This document shows, piece by piece, positions 55,760 to 63,869 of a DNA stretch of 64,000 nt. The translations under genes were made by a program, and so were the position numbers. A model generated the notes under the pieces. It was not told the DNA's origin. It searched no databases and was given only the letters and a program-made list of their open reading frames with translations. This stretch comes from Bacillota bacterium (GTDB lineage: Bacteria; Bacillota; Clostridia; Acetivibrionales; DSM-1351), in assembly GCA_023444055.1 (NCBI GenBank), contig JAEZRV010000074.1, forward strand, positions 1 through 64,000. The letters run 5' to 3'. Each line of letters opens with the position of its first letter. Within the stretch, counting starts at the first letter, position 1.

Positions 55760-56185
55760 ATGCATGAAACTGGTAGTTATAGCAATATACTAAAACGAGA
55801 GGGATTAAAAAATACAAAGCATAGAAATGCTATTCTTGAGGTGATTGAGAATAGTAATCAACCAATTAATGCTGAGCAAATTTTCTTTGAACTCAAGGAA
55901 AATGGTATCTCTATAAATTTGTCCTCAGTCTACAGAATTCTGGAGTCACTGGTTTCTAAGAATCTTCTCATAAAATCCAATATGACAGGCTCTAATAAGG
56001 CATTATATGAATTAAATCGCTGTGAGCATATGCATTATTTAATATGTTCAGGGTGTAAAAAAATGTTTCCGGTTGATGGATGTCCTTTAGAAGAATATGA
56101 GAGACAGATAGAAGCTAAAACAGGTTTTCAAATAACTGGGCATAAGCTTGAAATAAACGGTATTTGCAAGGATTGTAAGCAATGA
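55760..56185 (+). CDS. Fur-family metalloregulator, probably Zur-like
   Basis: This 141-residue repressor has a winged helix (about 12-85; NLSSVYRILESLVSKNLL is the recognition region) and a dimerisation domain with two CxxC pairs (CSGC about 97-100 and CKDC near the end) forming the structural zinc site, plus HMHYLICSGCKK. It is a Fur/Zur/PerR-type regulator. Neighbours are a DUF318 permease and a DUF1980 protein, a pair that I recall as commonly Zur-controlled in Firmicutes, which favours a zinc role. PerR or Fur remain possible. Its own gene starts 47 bases after cobO with GGAAGG before ATG. Confidence 0.85.
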   Translation: MHETGSYSNILKREGLKNTKHRNAILEVIENSNQPINAEQIFFELKENGISINLSSVYRILESLVSKNLLIKSNMTGSNKALYELNRCEHMHYLICSGCKKMFPVDGCPLEEYERQIEAKTGFQITGHKLEINGICKDCKQ

Positions 56186-56290
56186 TTTTATTGACTGTAA
56201 CTATAATTTTTTATTGTTTTAGGTTCTGAGAACATCTAATATCGTATCAACCTTAACACATAATAAGTCTTATGAACCTATTATTTCAAG

Positions 56291-56471
56291 TTGAGAAAGC
56301 TGAATGTCTATTAAAATAATTTCTTAAACAGCTTTCGTAATATAAGAAGTCTCCCATACCTTCAATTTACAGCTACGGAAGCTGAATATCTCAATTTAAA
56401 AATTCTTAGTATATTTATATAAAAAGTAATAAATCTTGTTAAAGGCTTATATGTTATTTGTATAAGCTTTT
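56291..56471 (+). other. Candidate structured RNA leader upstream of the DUF318 permease
   Basis: An outer pair TTGAGA (56291-56296)/TCTCAA (56389-56394) encloses two hairpins, GAAAGCTG/CAGCTTTC (56295-56302, 56329-56336) and CAGCT/AGCTG (56370-56374, 56380-56384). A GAATRTCT-type direct repeat lies at both ends. It is followed by a terminator-like hairpin AAAGGCTTATA/TATAAGCTTTT (56441-56451, 56461-56471) with a short T-run just before the permease ribosome site. This looks like a multibranched aptamer plus expression platform, but no known riboswitch class was recognised, and chance pairing in AT-rich DNA is possible. Confidence 0.35.
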
Positions 56472-56490
56472 TGGTGGGAGTTATTATTTT

Positions 56491-57525
56491 ATGGCTAAAA
56501 CAGATATTTTGAAAAATGATAAGTTTGAGTGTAAACTTATGTATATACTATTTGGCTTAAGTGTAATTTTTCTGTTAAATACCTTATATAGAGTAGTAGA
56601 TTTCAGAATTGCTATTTCATGGCTTGAAGCTTTTAATATGGTCTTTTTGAGTATTTTAATTCAGGCTATTCCTTTCATCCTAATAGGTATACTTGTGTCT
56701 TCAATTTTACAGGTTTCAATACCTAGTGAAACTATAGTCAAACTTTTTCCGCAAAAAAAGGCCACTGGGTTTATTACGGCTATTTTTGCAGGAGTTTTTT
56801 TCCCGATTTGTGATTGTGCCATAGTGCCAGTTGCGGCGAGACTTATAAAGAAAGGTGTGTCATTACCCGTTGCAATAACATTTATGCTATCAGCACCGTT
56901 AGTAAATCCGATTGTTATAGCTTCAACGCTGTATGCTTTTCCAAAACAAACTTCAATTGCGCTTTTAAGGATAAGTATTGGCATACTTATAGCTGTTATA
57001 GTAGGAGTGATTTTTTTATTATTCGGAGAAAAGAAAACGATTCTAAAAAGAAGTCTAGATAATAATCATTGTTGCTGTGATTGTTGCAGCAATAGAATGC
57101 AGAATAAAACAGGATTTATAAAAAAGCTAGAGTTAATATTTATACATGCAAGTACCGAGTTTTTCCAAGTTGGAAAGTTCCTTATCATAGGAGCACTTTT
57201 TTCGAGCTTATTCCAGGTATGTGTTCCAAAAGATATATTTAATAATTTGGGGGGGCATAAGATTCTGTCACTTTTAGTTATGATGCTAGCTGCCTTTGTA
57301 TTTTCAATATGTTCTACATCAGACGCTTTTATTGCCAAGACATTTTCGCTCCAATTTTCTACAGGAGCGATCCTGGGTTTTTTAGTCTTAGGGCCAATGA
57401 TTGATATTAAGAATATGCTCATGCTTTTGGCAAGCTTCAAGAAGAGCTTTGTTATAAAACTTATTGCGACTATATTCATAGTTACCTTTTTAATACTTTA
57501 TTGGTTAGTACTTTTTTGTAGATGA
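56491..57525 (+). CDS. DUF318-type permease (ArsP/YraQ-like superfamily)
   Basis: This 344-residue protein has about eight to nine membrane helices. It contains the family motifs FPICDCAIVPVAARLIKKGVSLPVAITFMLSAPLVNPIV in the first half and ICSTSDAFIAKTFSLQF in the second, each with conserved Cys. Between them lies a hydrophilic Cys-rich loop (HCCCDCCSNRM), suggesting metal or thiol chemistry. With the downstream DUF1980 protein it forms a conserved pair; zinc-related transport is one proposal, not proven. ATG 56491 follows GTGGGAG; the in-frame start at 56458 would fall in the upstream hairpin. Confidence 0.86.
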   Translation: MAKTDILKNDKFECKLMYILFGLSVIFLLNTLYRVVDFRIAISWLEAFNMVFLSILIQAIPFILIGILVSSILQVSIPSETIVKLFPQKKATGFITAIFAGVFFPICDCAIVPVAARLIKKGVSLPVAITFMLSAPLVNPIVIASTLYAFPKQTSIALLRISIGILIAVIVGVIFLLFGEKKTILKRSLDNNHCCCDCCSNRMQNKTGFIKKLELIFIHASTEFFQVGKFLIIGALFSSLFQVCVPKDIFNNLGGHKILSLLVMMLAAFVFSICSTSDAFIAKTFSLQFSTGAILGFLVLGPMIDIKNMLMLLASFKKSFVIKLIATIFIVTFLILYWLVLFCR

Positions 57526-57550
57526 TATAGCTAATATTAGGGCATTTCAA

Positions 57551-57748
57551 GGCACGGAGGTTAGCATAGAAAGAACACAAGGTAGTGATAAGTGAGCTGC
57601 GTACCTCAACAATAAATATATTAAGTTTTGTGCTCAAAGTAGGCGTGGGAGGTTAGCACCAGAAGAATACAAGGCAATGATAAGTGAGCTGCGTACCTCC
57701 ATAATAAATACATCAGGTTTTTTGCTCAAAGTAGGAGTGGGAGGTTAG
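57551..57748 (+). repeat. Palindromic repeat array upstream of the DUF1980 gene
   Basis: A half copy (right arm ACGGAGGTTAG near 57554-57564) is followed by two diverged full units, 57602-57656 and 57694-57748, about 92 bases apart. They match the 54968-55112 family in arms, centre (CTCAAAGTAGG) and in the inter-unit spacer (GAATACAAGGCA). The last right arm, GGGAGGTTAG, is the ribosome binding site of the DUF1980 gene, and its left arm TACCTCC could sequester it. Confidence 0.8.
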
Positions 57749-57749
57749 G

Positions 57750-58781
57750 ATGAAAAAAATTAAATTCAGAAAATTAAATATGGATGCAATATTAAAAGCA
57801 TTGCTATTATTAGGTTTTACTACCTTCTTTTTTATAACTATTAAAAGAGGAACAATTCACATGTACGTACATCCAAGAATTATATCATATATAAAAATTG
57901 GAATTGTTATAATGCTTGCAATGTCACTGTTTCAGTTAAAAGAGATTTTTAAACCGCAGAGAAAACAAGTTAATCTTTATCCATATTTATTTTTTATATT
58001 ACCTCTGATTATGGCATTTAGCTTGCCAGCGAGGGAGGTTAATCTGGGAACTGTATCTTTTGGAAGCAGAACGGATAACTTGATATCAAGTGACTTTCCA
58101 GATGGAAATGGAAGCAAAGTACCCATGAATGAAAGTAGGTTATCGGATAATGAAAGCTATGATAAAAGTGAACCTTATAGTTTACAAAGGAATGCGTTAT
58201 TAAGGGACATTCCAGATGGAAATGGAAACACATTACCTAATGACATTTATACTGCGGGAAATATCCAAAATACAGATAATAGCCATAATACTTGCAATAA
58301 CCAAAACACAGATAATAGCCAAAACACCCACGATGCCCAAAGCACTGATTGTACCCAAATTAATGGTGTATCATTAAATGTTGATGGAGAAGAAGAGTCT
58401 AAAGGTCTTAAATTACAGGATGACATTGCGGTAATTGATGAAAATAATTTTGTTAAATGGGTAGATGAAATTTCGAATAATCCCTTAAAATATGAAGGTA
58501 AAAAAGTAACTGTTTCGGGATTTGTTTTTAAAGATGAGCAATTTGAATCAAACGAATTTGTTGCGGCAAGAATGATGATGACATGCTGTGCTGCAGACAT
58601 GAGCATTATTGGCTTACCAGCTCAATATAGACTTGCTTCTGAGCTCAAACAGGACAGTTGGTTTGAATTTTCAGGAACAATAGTAAACGGAGAATTCAAT
58701 GGTCAACAAATGCCGATAATTAATATTGAGAGGGCTGAGAAAATTAGTAAACCCCAGTATGAGTATGTATATCCGTATTAG
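57750..58781 (+). CDS. TIGR03943/DUF1980 family protein, partner of the DUF318 permease
   Basis: This 343-residue protein has two or three N-terminal membrane helices (LLLLGFTTFFFITI, IKIGIVIMLAMSLF, LFFILPLIMAF). A low-complexity linker follows, then a C-terminal beta-barrel domain (KYEGKKVTVSGFVFKDEQF, RMMMTCCAADMSIIGLPAQY) with the Cys pair typical of this family. The linker (about 105-220) is unusual. It contains two copies of a PDGNG-type segment (SDFPDGNGSKVP, RDIPDGNGNTLP) and an Asn/Gln-rich run of NQNTDNS-like repeats, likely a recent tandem expansion. Function is thought to accompany the DUF318 permease; the substrate is not known. Its ribosome site lies in the palindromic repeat. 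Confidence 0.85.
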   Translation: MKKIKFRKLNMDAILKALLLLGFTTFFFITIKRGTIHMYVHPRIISYIKIGIVIMLAMSLFQLKEIFKPQRKQVNLYPYLFFILPLIMAFSLPAREVNLGTVSFGSRTDNLISSDFPDGNGSKVPMNESRLSDNESYDKSEPYSLQRNALLRDIPDGNGNTLPNDIYTAGNIQNTDNSHNTCNNQNTDNSQNTHDAQSTDCTQINGVSLNVDGEEESKGLKLQDDIAVIDENNFVKWVDEISNNPLKYEGKKVTVSGFVFKDEQFESNEFVAARMMMTCCAADMSIIGLPAQYRLASELKQDSWFEFSGTIVNGEFNGQQMPIINIERAEKISKPQYEYVYPY

Positions 58782-58834
58782 CAAACAATAGCAATAAAGT
58801 TACATCAGAAATACATCTTAGATTTTAATTAAAT

Positions 58835-58891
58835 ACTCAACTTTCCATTGATAAGTTGAACACCTACGATTTTTAACTGGGAAAGTTGAGT
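58835..58891. terminator. Inverted repeat between convergent genes, possible bidirectional terminator
   Basis: Perfect 12-base arms ACTCAACTTTCC (58835-58846) and GGAAAGTTGAGT (58880-58891) flank a 33-base loop between the converging DUF1980 and YibE/F genes. The long loop makes termination less certain than the arm quality suggests. Confidence 0.5.
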
Positions 58892-58925
58892 TAAAGTATC
58901 AAAAAAATTAGTTAAAAAGTACTAT

Positions 58926-60200
58926 TTAATTCCAACCATCTGTATATTCATCGGTATACTCATCAGTATCTAGATCAGTACTTGAATCTGAGGATTTACC
59001 AAAGGAGTATTTCTTCTTATTTAAATTTACCCTTTCCGAAAACAAATATCCACAAACCAGAGACGTTAAAGGTATAGCAAATAGAATACCTATACTTCCA
59101 ACAAGTGCTTGCAGAACTTCTACTACTACTATTTCTTTGTTAAGAAGCTCTACCAGTGAGCTATTATATGAAACCAATAGTAGAACCGCGGAAAGAGAAC
59201 TACCGATGTATGCCAGGATTAACGTATTAGTCATAGTTCCCATCATATCTCTGCCTATTGACATACCAGATTTGATAAGCAAGTTGAATGGTGAGTATTC
59301 TAGTTTTTCGCTAAGTTCTGCAAGAGATGCGGCTAGAGACATTGAAATGTCCATTAGTGCACCTACTGCTCCTATAATTATGGCTGCGAAAATGACGGCT
59401 TTCAAGTCTATCGGATGCTGTGGATTCATACGAATTATATATAAGGATTCTTCACTAACCAATCCTGTAAGATGCAGAATTTTATTCATTATCAATGTTA
59501 AAACACCTGATATTAATACTCCAACTATACAGCCAATTCCAGATGCCAAGCTCTTTTTATTAGCACCATAAATAATTAGCAATGACATTGCAATTATAAA
59601 AACACATGTAATTATAGACCAAAAATATATGTTGAAACCCTGCAATACAGCTGGAATAAATACAGTAAGAATAGCAAGACAGGTAAATATCAAAGATAAT
59701 ATGGTATTAAAGCCCTTGAAACGGCCGAATATAATAAGTAAAACAAAAAAGATAATTCCTAAAATCATCAAAGAATTAGTCCTTAAATATTCTCCTAATA
59801 CATAATCATATTCTGAATCTTGATTCTCTAGTTTATACAAAACTACTTTGTCTCCTGCTTCAACATCTTTTAGTGGAATGCCAGTGAAAGGGTCAGACGA
59901 CTGAACAGCTGTTACTAGCTTACTTTTATTATCACCAGAAATTATTTTAGCAGAAAATACAATTTCCTTGCCTTCTTCAAGCTTTTCACCACCTATGTTA
60001 TACTCCACTGACTTAATTTTGATAATTTTTATTACTTGAGCTTTCTCAGCAGTAATGCCTTCTGCTCCTTTTAAAATGGATAAGTCCTTTGTAGTTATGT
60101 TATTCCCTATTACTATAAGAAATATAGAAACAATAATAGTAGAAATGTATATTAATGTATTTTTGTTGAATAATGATTTTATAGAATTAACTATAGACAT
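58926..60200 (-). CDS. YibE/F-family membrane protein
   Basis: This 424-residue protein has one N-terminal helix, an extracytoplasmic beta-rich domain (about 38-130, with VQSSDPFTGIPLKDVEAGDKVVLYKL), and about seven C-terminal helices. It contains the family motif MDISMSLAASLAELSE and IGRDMMGTMTNTLILAYIGSSL. Function of YibE/F is not established; a transport role is usually guessed. The C-terminal tail has short acidic repeats (DTDEYTDEYTDGW). It is divergent from the DtxR-family gene, with a GTTAG-N6-CTAAT box in the shared upstream region. It may therefore belong to that regulon. Confidence 0.87.
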   Translation of the reverse strand: MSIVNSIKSLFNKNTLIYISTIIVSIFLIVIGNNITTKDLSILKGAEGITAEKAQVIKIIKIKSVEYNIGGEKLEEGKEIVFSAKIISGDNKSKLVTAVQSSDPFTGIPLKDVEAGDKVVLYKLENQDSEYDYVLGEYLRTNSLMILGIIFFVLLIIFGRFKGFNTILSLIFTCLAILTVFIPAVLQGFNIYFWSIITCVFIIAMSLLIIYGANKKSLASGIGCIVGVLISGVLTLIMNKILHLTGLVSEESLYIIRMNPQHPIDLKAVIFAAIIIGAVGALMDISMSLAASLAELSEKLEYSPFNLLIKSGMSIGRDMMGTMTNTLILAYIGSSLSAVLLLVSYNSSLVELLNKEIVVVEVLQALVGSIGILFAIPLTSLVCGYLFSERVNLNKKKYSFGKSSDSSTDLDTDEYTDEYTDGWN

Positions 60201-60242
60201 CAGAGCCTCCTATGAATGGACTGCGTATATTTTTATAATACA

Positions 60243-60258
60243 GTTAGTATTGCCTAAT
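60243..60258. promoter_or_regulatory. DtxR-type operator candidate in the YibE/F - regulator divergent region
   Basis: GTTAGTATTGCCTAAT resembles the two palindromic boxes of the feo promoter (GTTAG-N6-CTAAC), with one mismatch in the right half. It lies 43 bases upstream of the YibE/F start and could affect both divergent genes. Confidence 0.4.
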
Positions 60259-60394
60259 TAAACATAAGCTAGCATATTATAGCTAGGTTTGTCAATAGAG
60301 ATAGTCGCTGTGTAATATCTTCAAATTGTTTTTGAACAAATAATATGCTATCATAATTGGTAATAGTAATAACTTGTCAAAAGGAGATGCTAAT

Positions 60395-60772
60395 TTGAGA
60401 ATACAAGAATCTGCTGAGATGTATCTGGAAACAATTCTAATTTTGAGTCAGAAAAATAATTGTGTCAGATCAATTGATATTGCTGGAGAACTTGACTATA
60501 AGAAGTCTAGTGTAAGCGTAGCTATGAAGAATTTAAGGGAAAATGGATATATTACTGTTGATAGCGATGGCTATATCGTACTAACTGAAGAAGGAAAGAA
60601 AGTTGCACAAACTATGTTTGAAAGACATACTCTTATTTCTGACTGTCTCATTAATCTGGGAGTGGACAAGGAAATTGCTATTGAAGATGCATGCCGAATT
60701 GAGCATGTGATCAGCGCTGAAAGCTTTGATGCAATAAAGAAGCATTTTAATCAATTTCGTAAAAAGCAGTAA
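60395..60772 (+). CDS. DtxR-family metal-dependent transcriptional regulator (MntR/IdeR-like)
   Basis: This 125-residue protein has the DtxR winged helix (SAEMYLETILILSQ, VRSIDIAGELDYKKSSVSVAMKNLRENGYI) and metal-binding dimerisation region (ERHTLISDCLINLGVDKEIAIEDACRIEHVISAES). The conserved His, Glu and Cys ligand positions are present. The SH3-like C-terminal domain is absent, as in MntR-type short members. It probably binds the GTTAG-N6-CTAAC boxes before feoA when Fe(II) or Mn(II) is abundant. TTG 60395 is the likely start because AAAGGAG lies ten bases upstream; the earlier in-frame TTG overlaps that site. Confidence 0.9.
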   Translation: MRIQESAEMYLETILILSQKNNCVRSIDIAGELDYKKSSVSVAMKNLRENGYITVDSDGYIVLTEEGKKVAQTMFERHTLISDCLINLGVDKEIAIEDACRIEHVISAESFDAIKKHFNQFRKKQ

Positions 60773-60973
60773 TTGGAAGTAGTTAGGGTTTAGGCATATT
60801 AATAGAAACTAAAAATTTAATAAGCCAAGATATTCACACAAAAATGAAAACAAATTCAATAAGTCTATTTATAATAATCTGTTTCCTAATCAAATCTAAA
60901 CTTATATTTCTGTTTTGCGATGTTAAAAATTTAGAATCATTATTGTTATACTTCCACTGACCTATATATCAAT

Positions 60974-61023
60974 AAAAAGAGATAGAATTAGCAGTCAACG
61001 CACTGCTGATACTATCTCTTTTT
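60974..61023 (+). terminator. Long bipartite terminator between the DtxR gene and feoA
   Basis: Outer arms AAAAAGAGATAG (60974-60985) and CTATCTCTTTTT (61012-61023) continue into an inner stem TTAGCAGT/ACTGCTGA with a 6-base loop. This stops transcription from the left before the feo promoter. The remainder of the 60773-61197 gap is AT-rich with no supported gene apart from the promoter region. Confidence 0.82.
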
Positions 61024-61068
61024 GTTTAATAAAATAGTTTAAGAATACATCAAAATAGCACAAACATA

Positions 61069-61122
61069 TTGACAATATTAATGAGTTAGCATATACTAAC
61101 CATGTAGTTAGTTTATGCTAAC
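61069..61122 (+). promoter_or_regulatory. feo promoter with two DtxR-type operators
   Basis: TTGACA (61069-61074) and TATACT (61092-61097) are 17 bases apart. Operator 1, GTTAGCATATACTAAC (61085-61100), covers the -10 box. Operator 2, GTTAGTTTATGCTAAC (61107-61122), covers the start region, 22 bases further on. Both are palindromes of the DtxR half-site type, fitting repression by the adjacent regulator with Fe(II). Confidence 0.75.
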
Positions 61123-61197
61123 TGATTTTAGTAACATAACAATGTTAATTTGCTAATTTCGTTGTTTGGTTATACTTCTAAAGGAGGTGTCAATTAT

Positions 61198-61437
61198 ATG
61201 ACACTGAGTAAATTGTCAATAGGAAAGAACGCTGTCATCACAAAGGTGGGTGGAGAAGGTGCTTTGAGGTGCAGACTTTTAGATATGGGAATAATACCTA
61301 AAACGAAAATTTTAATTCGTTCTGTGGCTCCATTAGGTGATCCAATTGAAATAAGAATACGAGACTATACACTTACTATACGAATGGAAGATGCTGAGAA
61401 GATAGAAGTCGAACCGCTAGAGGAGGTAGTTGTATGA
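61198..61437 (+). CDS. feoA: Ferrous iron transport protein FeoA
   Basis: This 79-residue SH3-like protein (LSKLSIGKNAVITKVGGEGALRCRLLDMGIIPKTKILI, then GDPIEIRIRDYTLTIRMEDAEKIEV) is the cytoplasmic partner of FeoB and modulates its activity. ATG 61198 has a perfect AAGGAGGTG eight bases upstream. Its stop codon overlaps the feoB start (ATGA), so translation is coupled. It is the first gene behind the operator-bearing promoter. Confidence 0.95.
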   Translation: MTLSKLSIGKNAVITKVGGEGALRCRLLDMGIIPKTKILIRSVAPLGDPIEIRIRDYTLTIRMEDAEKIEVEPLEEVVV

Positions 61438-63440
61438 TATTTGCTCTGGTTGGGAATCAAAATTGTGGTAAGACAACGCTATTTAATCAGCTAACTGGTT
61501 CAAATCAGCATGTTGGTAATTTTCCGGGTGTAACTGTTGACCAAAAGGTAGGTGAAATACGTTCTGTAAAGAACTGTTCAGTAGTAGATTTGCCTGGAAT
61601 ATATTCTATTCGTCCATATACAAATGAAGAAATCGTTACTCGAGATTTTATTTTGGAAAATAAGCCTGATGGAATTTTAAATATAGTGGATGCTACGAAT
61701 ATTGAGCGTAACCTTTATCTAACTTTACAGCTAATTGAGATGAACATTCCAATGGTGCTGGCTCTCAATATGATGGATGAGGTAAGAGGTAATGGAGGGA
61801 CGATTAATATCGCTCAAATGTCTTTAGATTTAGGTATACCTATTATTCCTATAAGTGCATCAAAAAATGAAGGTATAGATGAATTAATAGATATAATGCT
61901 CAGTACTGCAAAGAATAAAGTATATCCTAAGAAAATAGACTTTTGCGAATCTGGCCCTGTTCATAGATGCATACATGCAATATCGCATATTATAGAGGAT
62001 CATGCTGAAAACTGTGGTATGTCATATAGATTTGCAGCAACAAAAATTATTGAGGGTGATAACGACATTATTTCAAAGCTGGAGCTCAATCAAAATGAGT
62101 TGGAAATGATAGAGCACAGTGTAGTTGAAATGGAAACAAACCATGATATGGACAGAAATGCTGCTCTTGCAGATATGAGGTATACTTTTATAGAAAAAAT
62201 ATGTGCAAAGTCGGTTGTAAAGTGCAAAGAAAGTAAGGAACACCTAAGAAGTGTAAAAATAGATAATATCCTAACCAATAAATTTTTAGCGATACCAATA
62301 TTTCTGGGGATTATGTTTTCTATTTTTTGGTTGACATTTAACGTAATAGGAGCTTATCTAAGTGATTTAATGGCATCAGGAATTACTGCTCTGACAGATT
62401 TAGCTGATACTGGGCTGACGATGTATGGGATAAACCCTGTTGTCCATGGGTTACTAATAGATGGTGTGTTTGGCGGTGTTGGAAGCGTTTTAAGCTTTTT
62501 GCCAATCATAGTAACACTATTTTTCTTTCTTTCTATACTTGAGGATACAGGGTATATGGGACGAGTGGCTTATGTTATGGATAAATTAATGCGAAAGATT
62601 GGTTTGTCAGGTCGAAGCGTTGTTCCAATGCTCATTGGATTTGGTTGCACTGTTCCAGCTGTAATGGCTACTCGTACATTGTCGTCGGAAAGAGACCGTA
62701 AAATGACAATACTACTAACACCATTTATGAGCTGTTCTGCGAAAATTCCAATATATGCTGTATTTACTGCTGCATTATTTTCAAAATATCAGGCAATTGT
62801 AATGATAGGGCTTTATATTACAGGAATACTTGTTGGTATTGGGGTAGCTCTTATTTCTAATAGGACTATTATGCATGGGAATCCTGTTCCATTTGTTATG
62901 GAGCTTCCTAATTATAGATTTCCTTCACTTAAGAGTGTTGTAATTCTTATGTGGGAAAAGGCTAGGGACTTTTTAGTAAAGGCATTTACTGTTATATTCT
63001 TAGCATCGGTAATTATATGGTTTTTGCAAACATTTGACAGTAGGCTCAATTTAGTCACAAATAGTGCTGACAGCTTGCTGGCTATGGTAGGTAGATTTAT
63101 TGCACCTGTTTTTACGCCTCTAGGCTTTGACGACTGGAGAGTATCAACTGCATTGATTACTGGATTTACTGCAAAAGAAGCTGTCGTTAGTACGATGAGT
63201 GTTTTAACAGGTACTACAGCTGTTGAACTAGGAGCAACTTTGAGTTCACTTTTTACACCATTGACAGCATTGAGCTTTCTGGCATTTACTCTGCTTTATA
63301 CACCTTGCGTTGCTGCGGTTGCTGCAATCAAAAGAGAACTTAATTCAGTAACCCAGACCATTGCTATTGTTATAGCTCAATGCGGCATTGCATGGATTGT
63401 AGCATTTATAGTTTATAAACTTTGTGGTCTCATATTGTAA
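61434..63440 (+). CDS. feoB: Ferrous iron transporter FeoB
   Basis: This 668-residue transporter moves Fe(II) across the inner membrane. The N-terminal G domain has G1 GNQNCGKTTLFNQLTG (residues 7-22), G3 DLPGIYS, and G4 NMMDE, followed by a GDI-like helical domain. About eight to ten membrane helices follow from residue ~280, in two Gate motifs (PMLIGFGCTVPAVMATRTL and FTAKEAVVSTMSVLTG-type). Length is typical of the shorter clostridial type. Expression should rise when iron is low through the DtxR-family operators. Confidence 0.97.
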   Translation: MIFALVGNQNCGKTTLFNQLTGSNQHVGNFPGVTVDQKVGEIRSVKNCSVVDLPGIYSIRPYTNEEIVTRDFILENKPDGILNIVDATNIERNLYLTLQLIEMNIPMVLALNMMDEVRGNGGTINIAQMSLDLGIPIIPISASKNEGIDELIDIMLSTAKNKVYPKKIDFCESGPVHRCIHAISHIIEDHAENCGMSYRFAATKIIEGDNDIISKLELNQNELEMIEHSVVEMETNHDMDRNAALADMRYTFIEKICAKSVVKCKESKEHLRSVKIDNILTNKFLAIPIFLGIMFSIFWLTFNVIGAYLSDLMASGITALTDLADTGLTMYGINPVVHGLLIDGVFGGVGSVLSFLPIIVTLFFFLSILEDTGYMGRVAYVMDKLMRKIGLSGRSVVPMLIGFGCTVPAVMATRTLSSERDRKMTILLTPFMSCSAKIPIYAVFTAALFSKYQAIVMIGLYITGILVGIGVALISNRTIMHGNPVPFVMELPNYRFPSLKSVVILMWEKARDFLVKAFTVIFLASVIIWFLQTFDSRLNLVTNSADSLLAMVGRFIAPVFTPLGFDDWRVSTALITGFTAKEAVVSTMSVLTGTTAVELGATLSSLFTPLTALSFLAFTLLYTPCVAAVAAIKRELNSVTQTIAIVIAQCGIAWIVAFIVYKLCGLIL

Positions 63441-63452
63441 GGGGGCTTGTGC

Positions 63453-63632
63453 ATGAGTGTTTTGGATTATATTATCGTTTCAGTAGTTTTAATATGGTTC
63501 GGAGTAGCTGTATGGTTTTTAGTGAGGGCAAAAAAGAAGGGCAAGAGCATTTGTTGTGGTAGCTGCAGTTCTTGCTCTGCAGGATGTAATAAATGTAAAA
63601 CAGATATACCTAAAAGAGACAATAAAAATTAA
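63453..63632 (+). CDS. FeoB-associated Cys-rich membrane protein
   Basis: This 59-residue protein has one N-terminal membrane helix (YIIVSVVLIWFGVAVWFLV) and a Cys-rich tail (CCGSCSSCSAGCNKC, eight Cys in sixteen residues or so). It is the small partner often encoded behind feoB in Firmicutes. It may bind Fe(II) or Fe-S during transport, but its function is not proven. ATG 63453 has GGGGG seven bases before; the TTG two codons upstream is less likely. It lies 12 bases after feoB in the same operon. Confidence 0.88.
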   Translation: MSVLDYIIVSVVLIWFGVAVWFLVRAKKKGKSICCGSCSSCSAGCNKCKTDIPKRDNKN

Positions 63633-63869
63633 TTAATAAAGGTTGAATATTTAATGAAAGTTAATTAATTTAATAAAGGTTAAATACTAATGTATATTTT
63701 TAACAAAAAATACTTTAAAATATAATAAGATAGATTTAATAACTTAGAATAATATTTTAGGGGTCTATCATAAAATAGCGCATACACCAGATAAGTGGCA
63801 AAGAATATGTACAATACTAATATTCATGGCAAAGATTCATATACACATTGGTGGATAAGTGAATAAAGG

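Noticed and set aside
54968..57748. Regularly spaced repeats considered as a CRISPR array
   Set aside because: Only two units per array, units of ~55 bases with a shared rather than unique spacer, no cas genes, and single copies elsewhere. This is a palindromic repeat family, not CRISPR.
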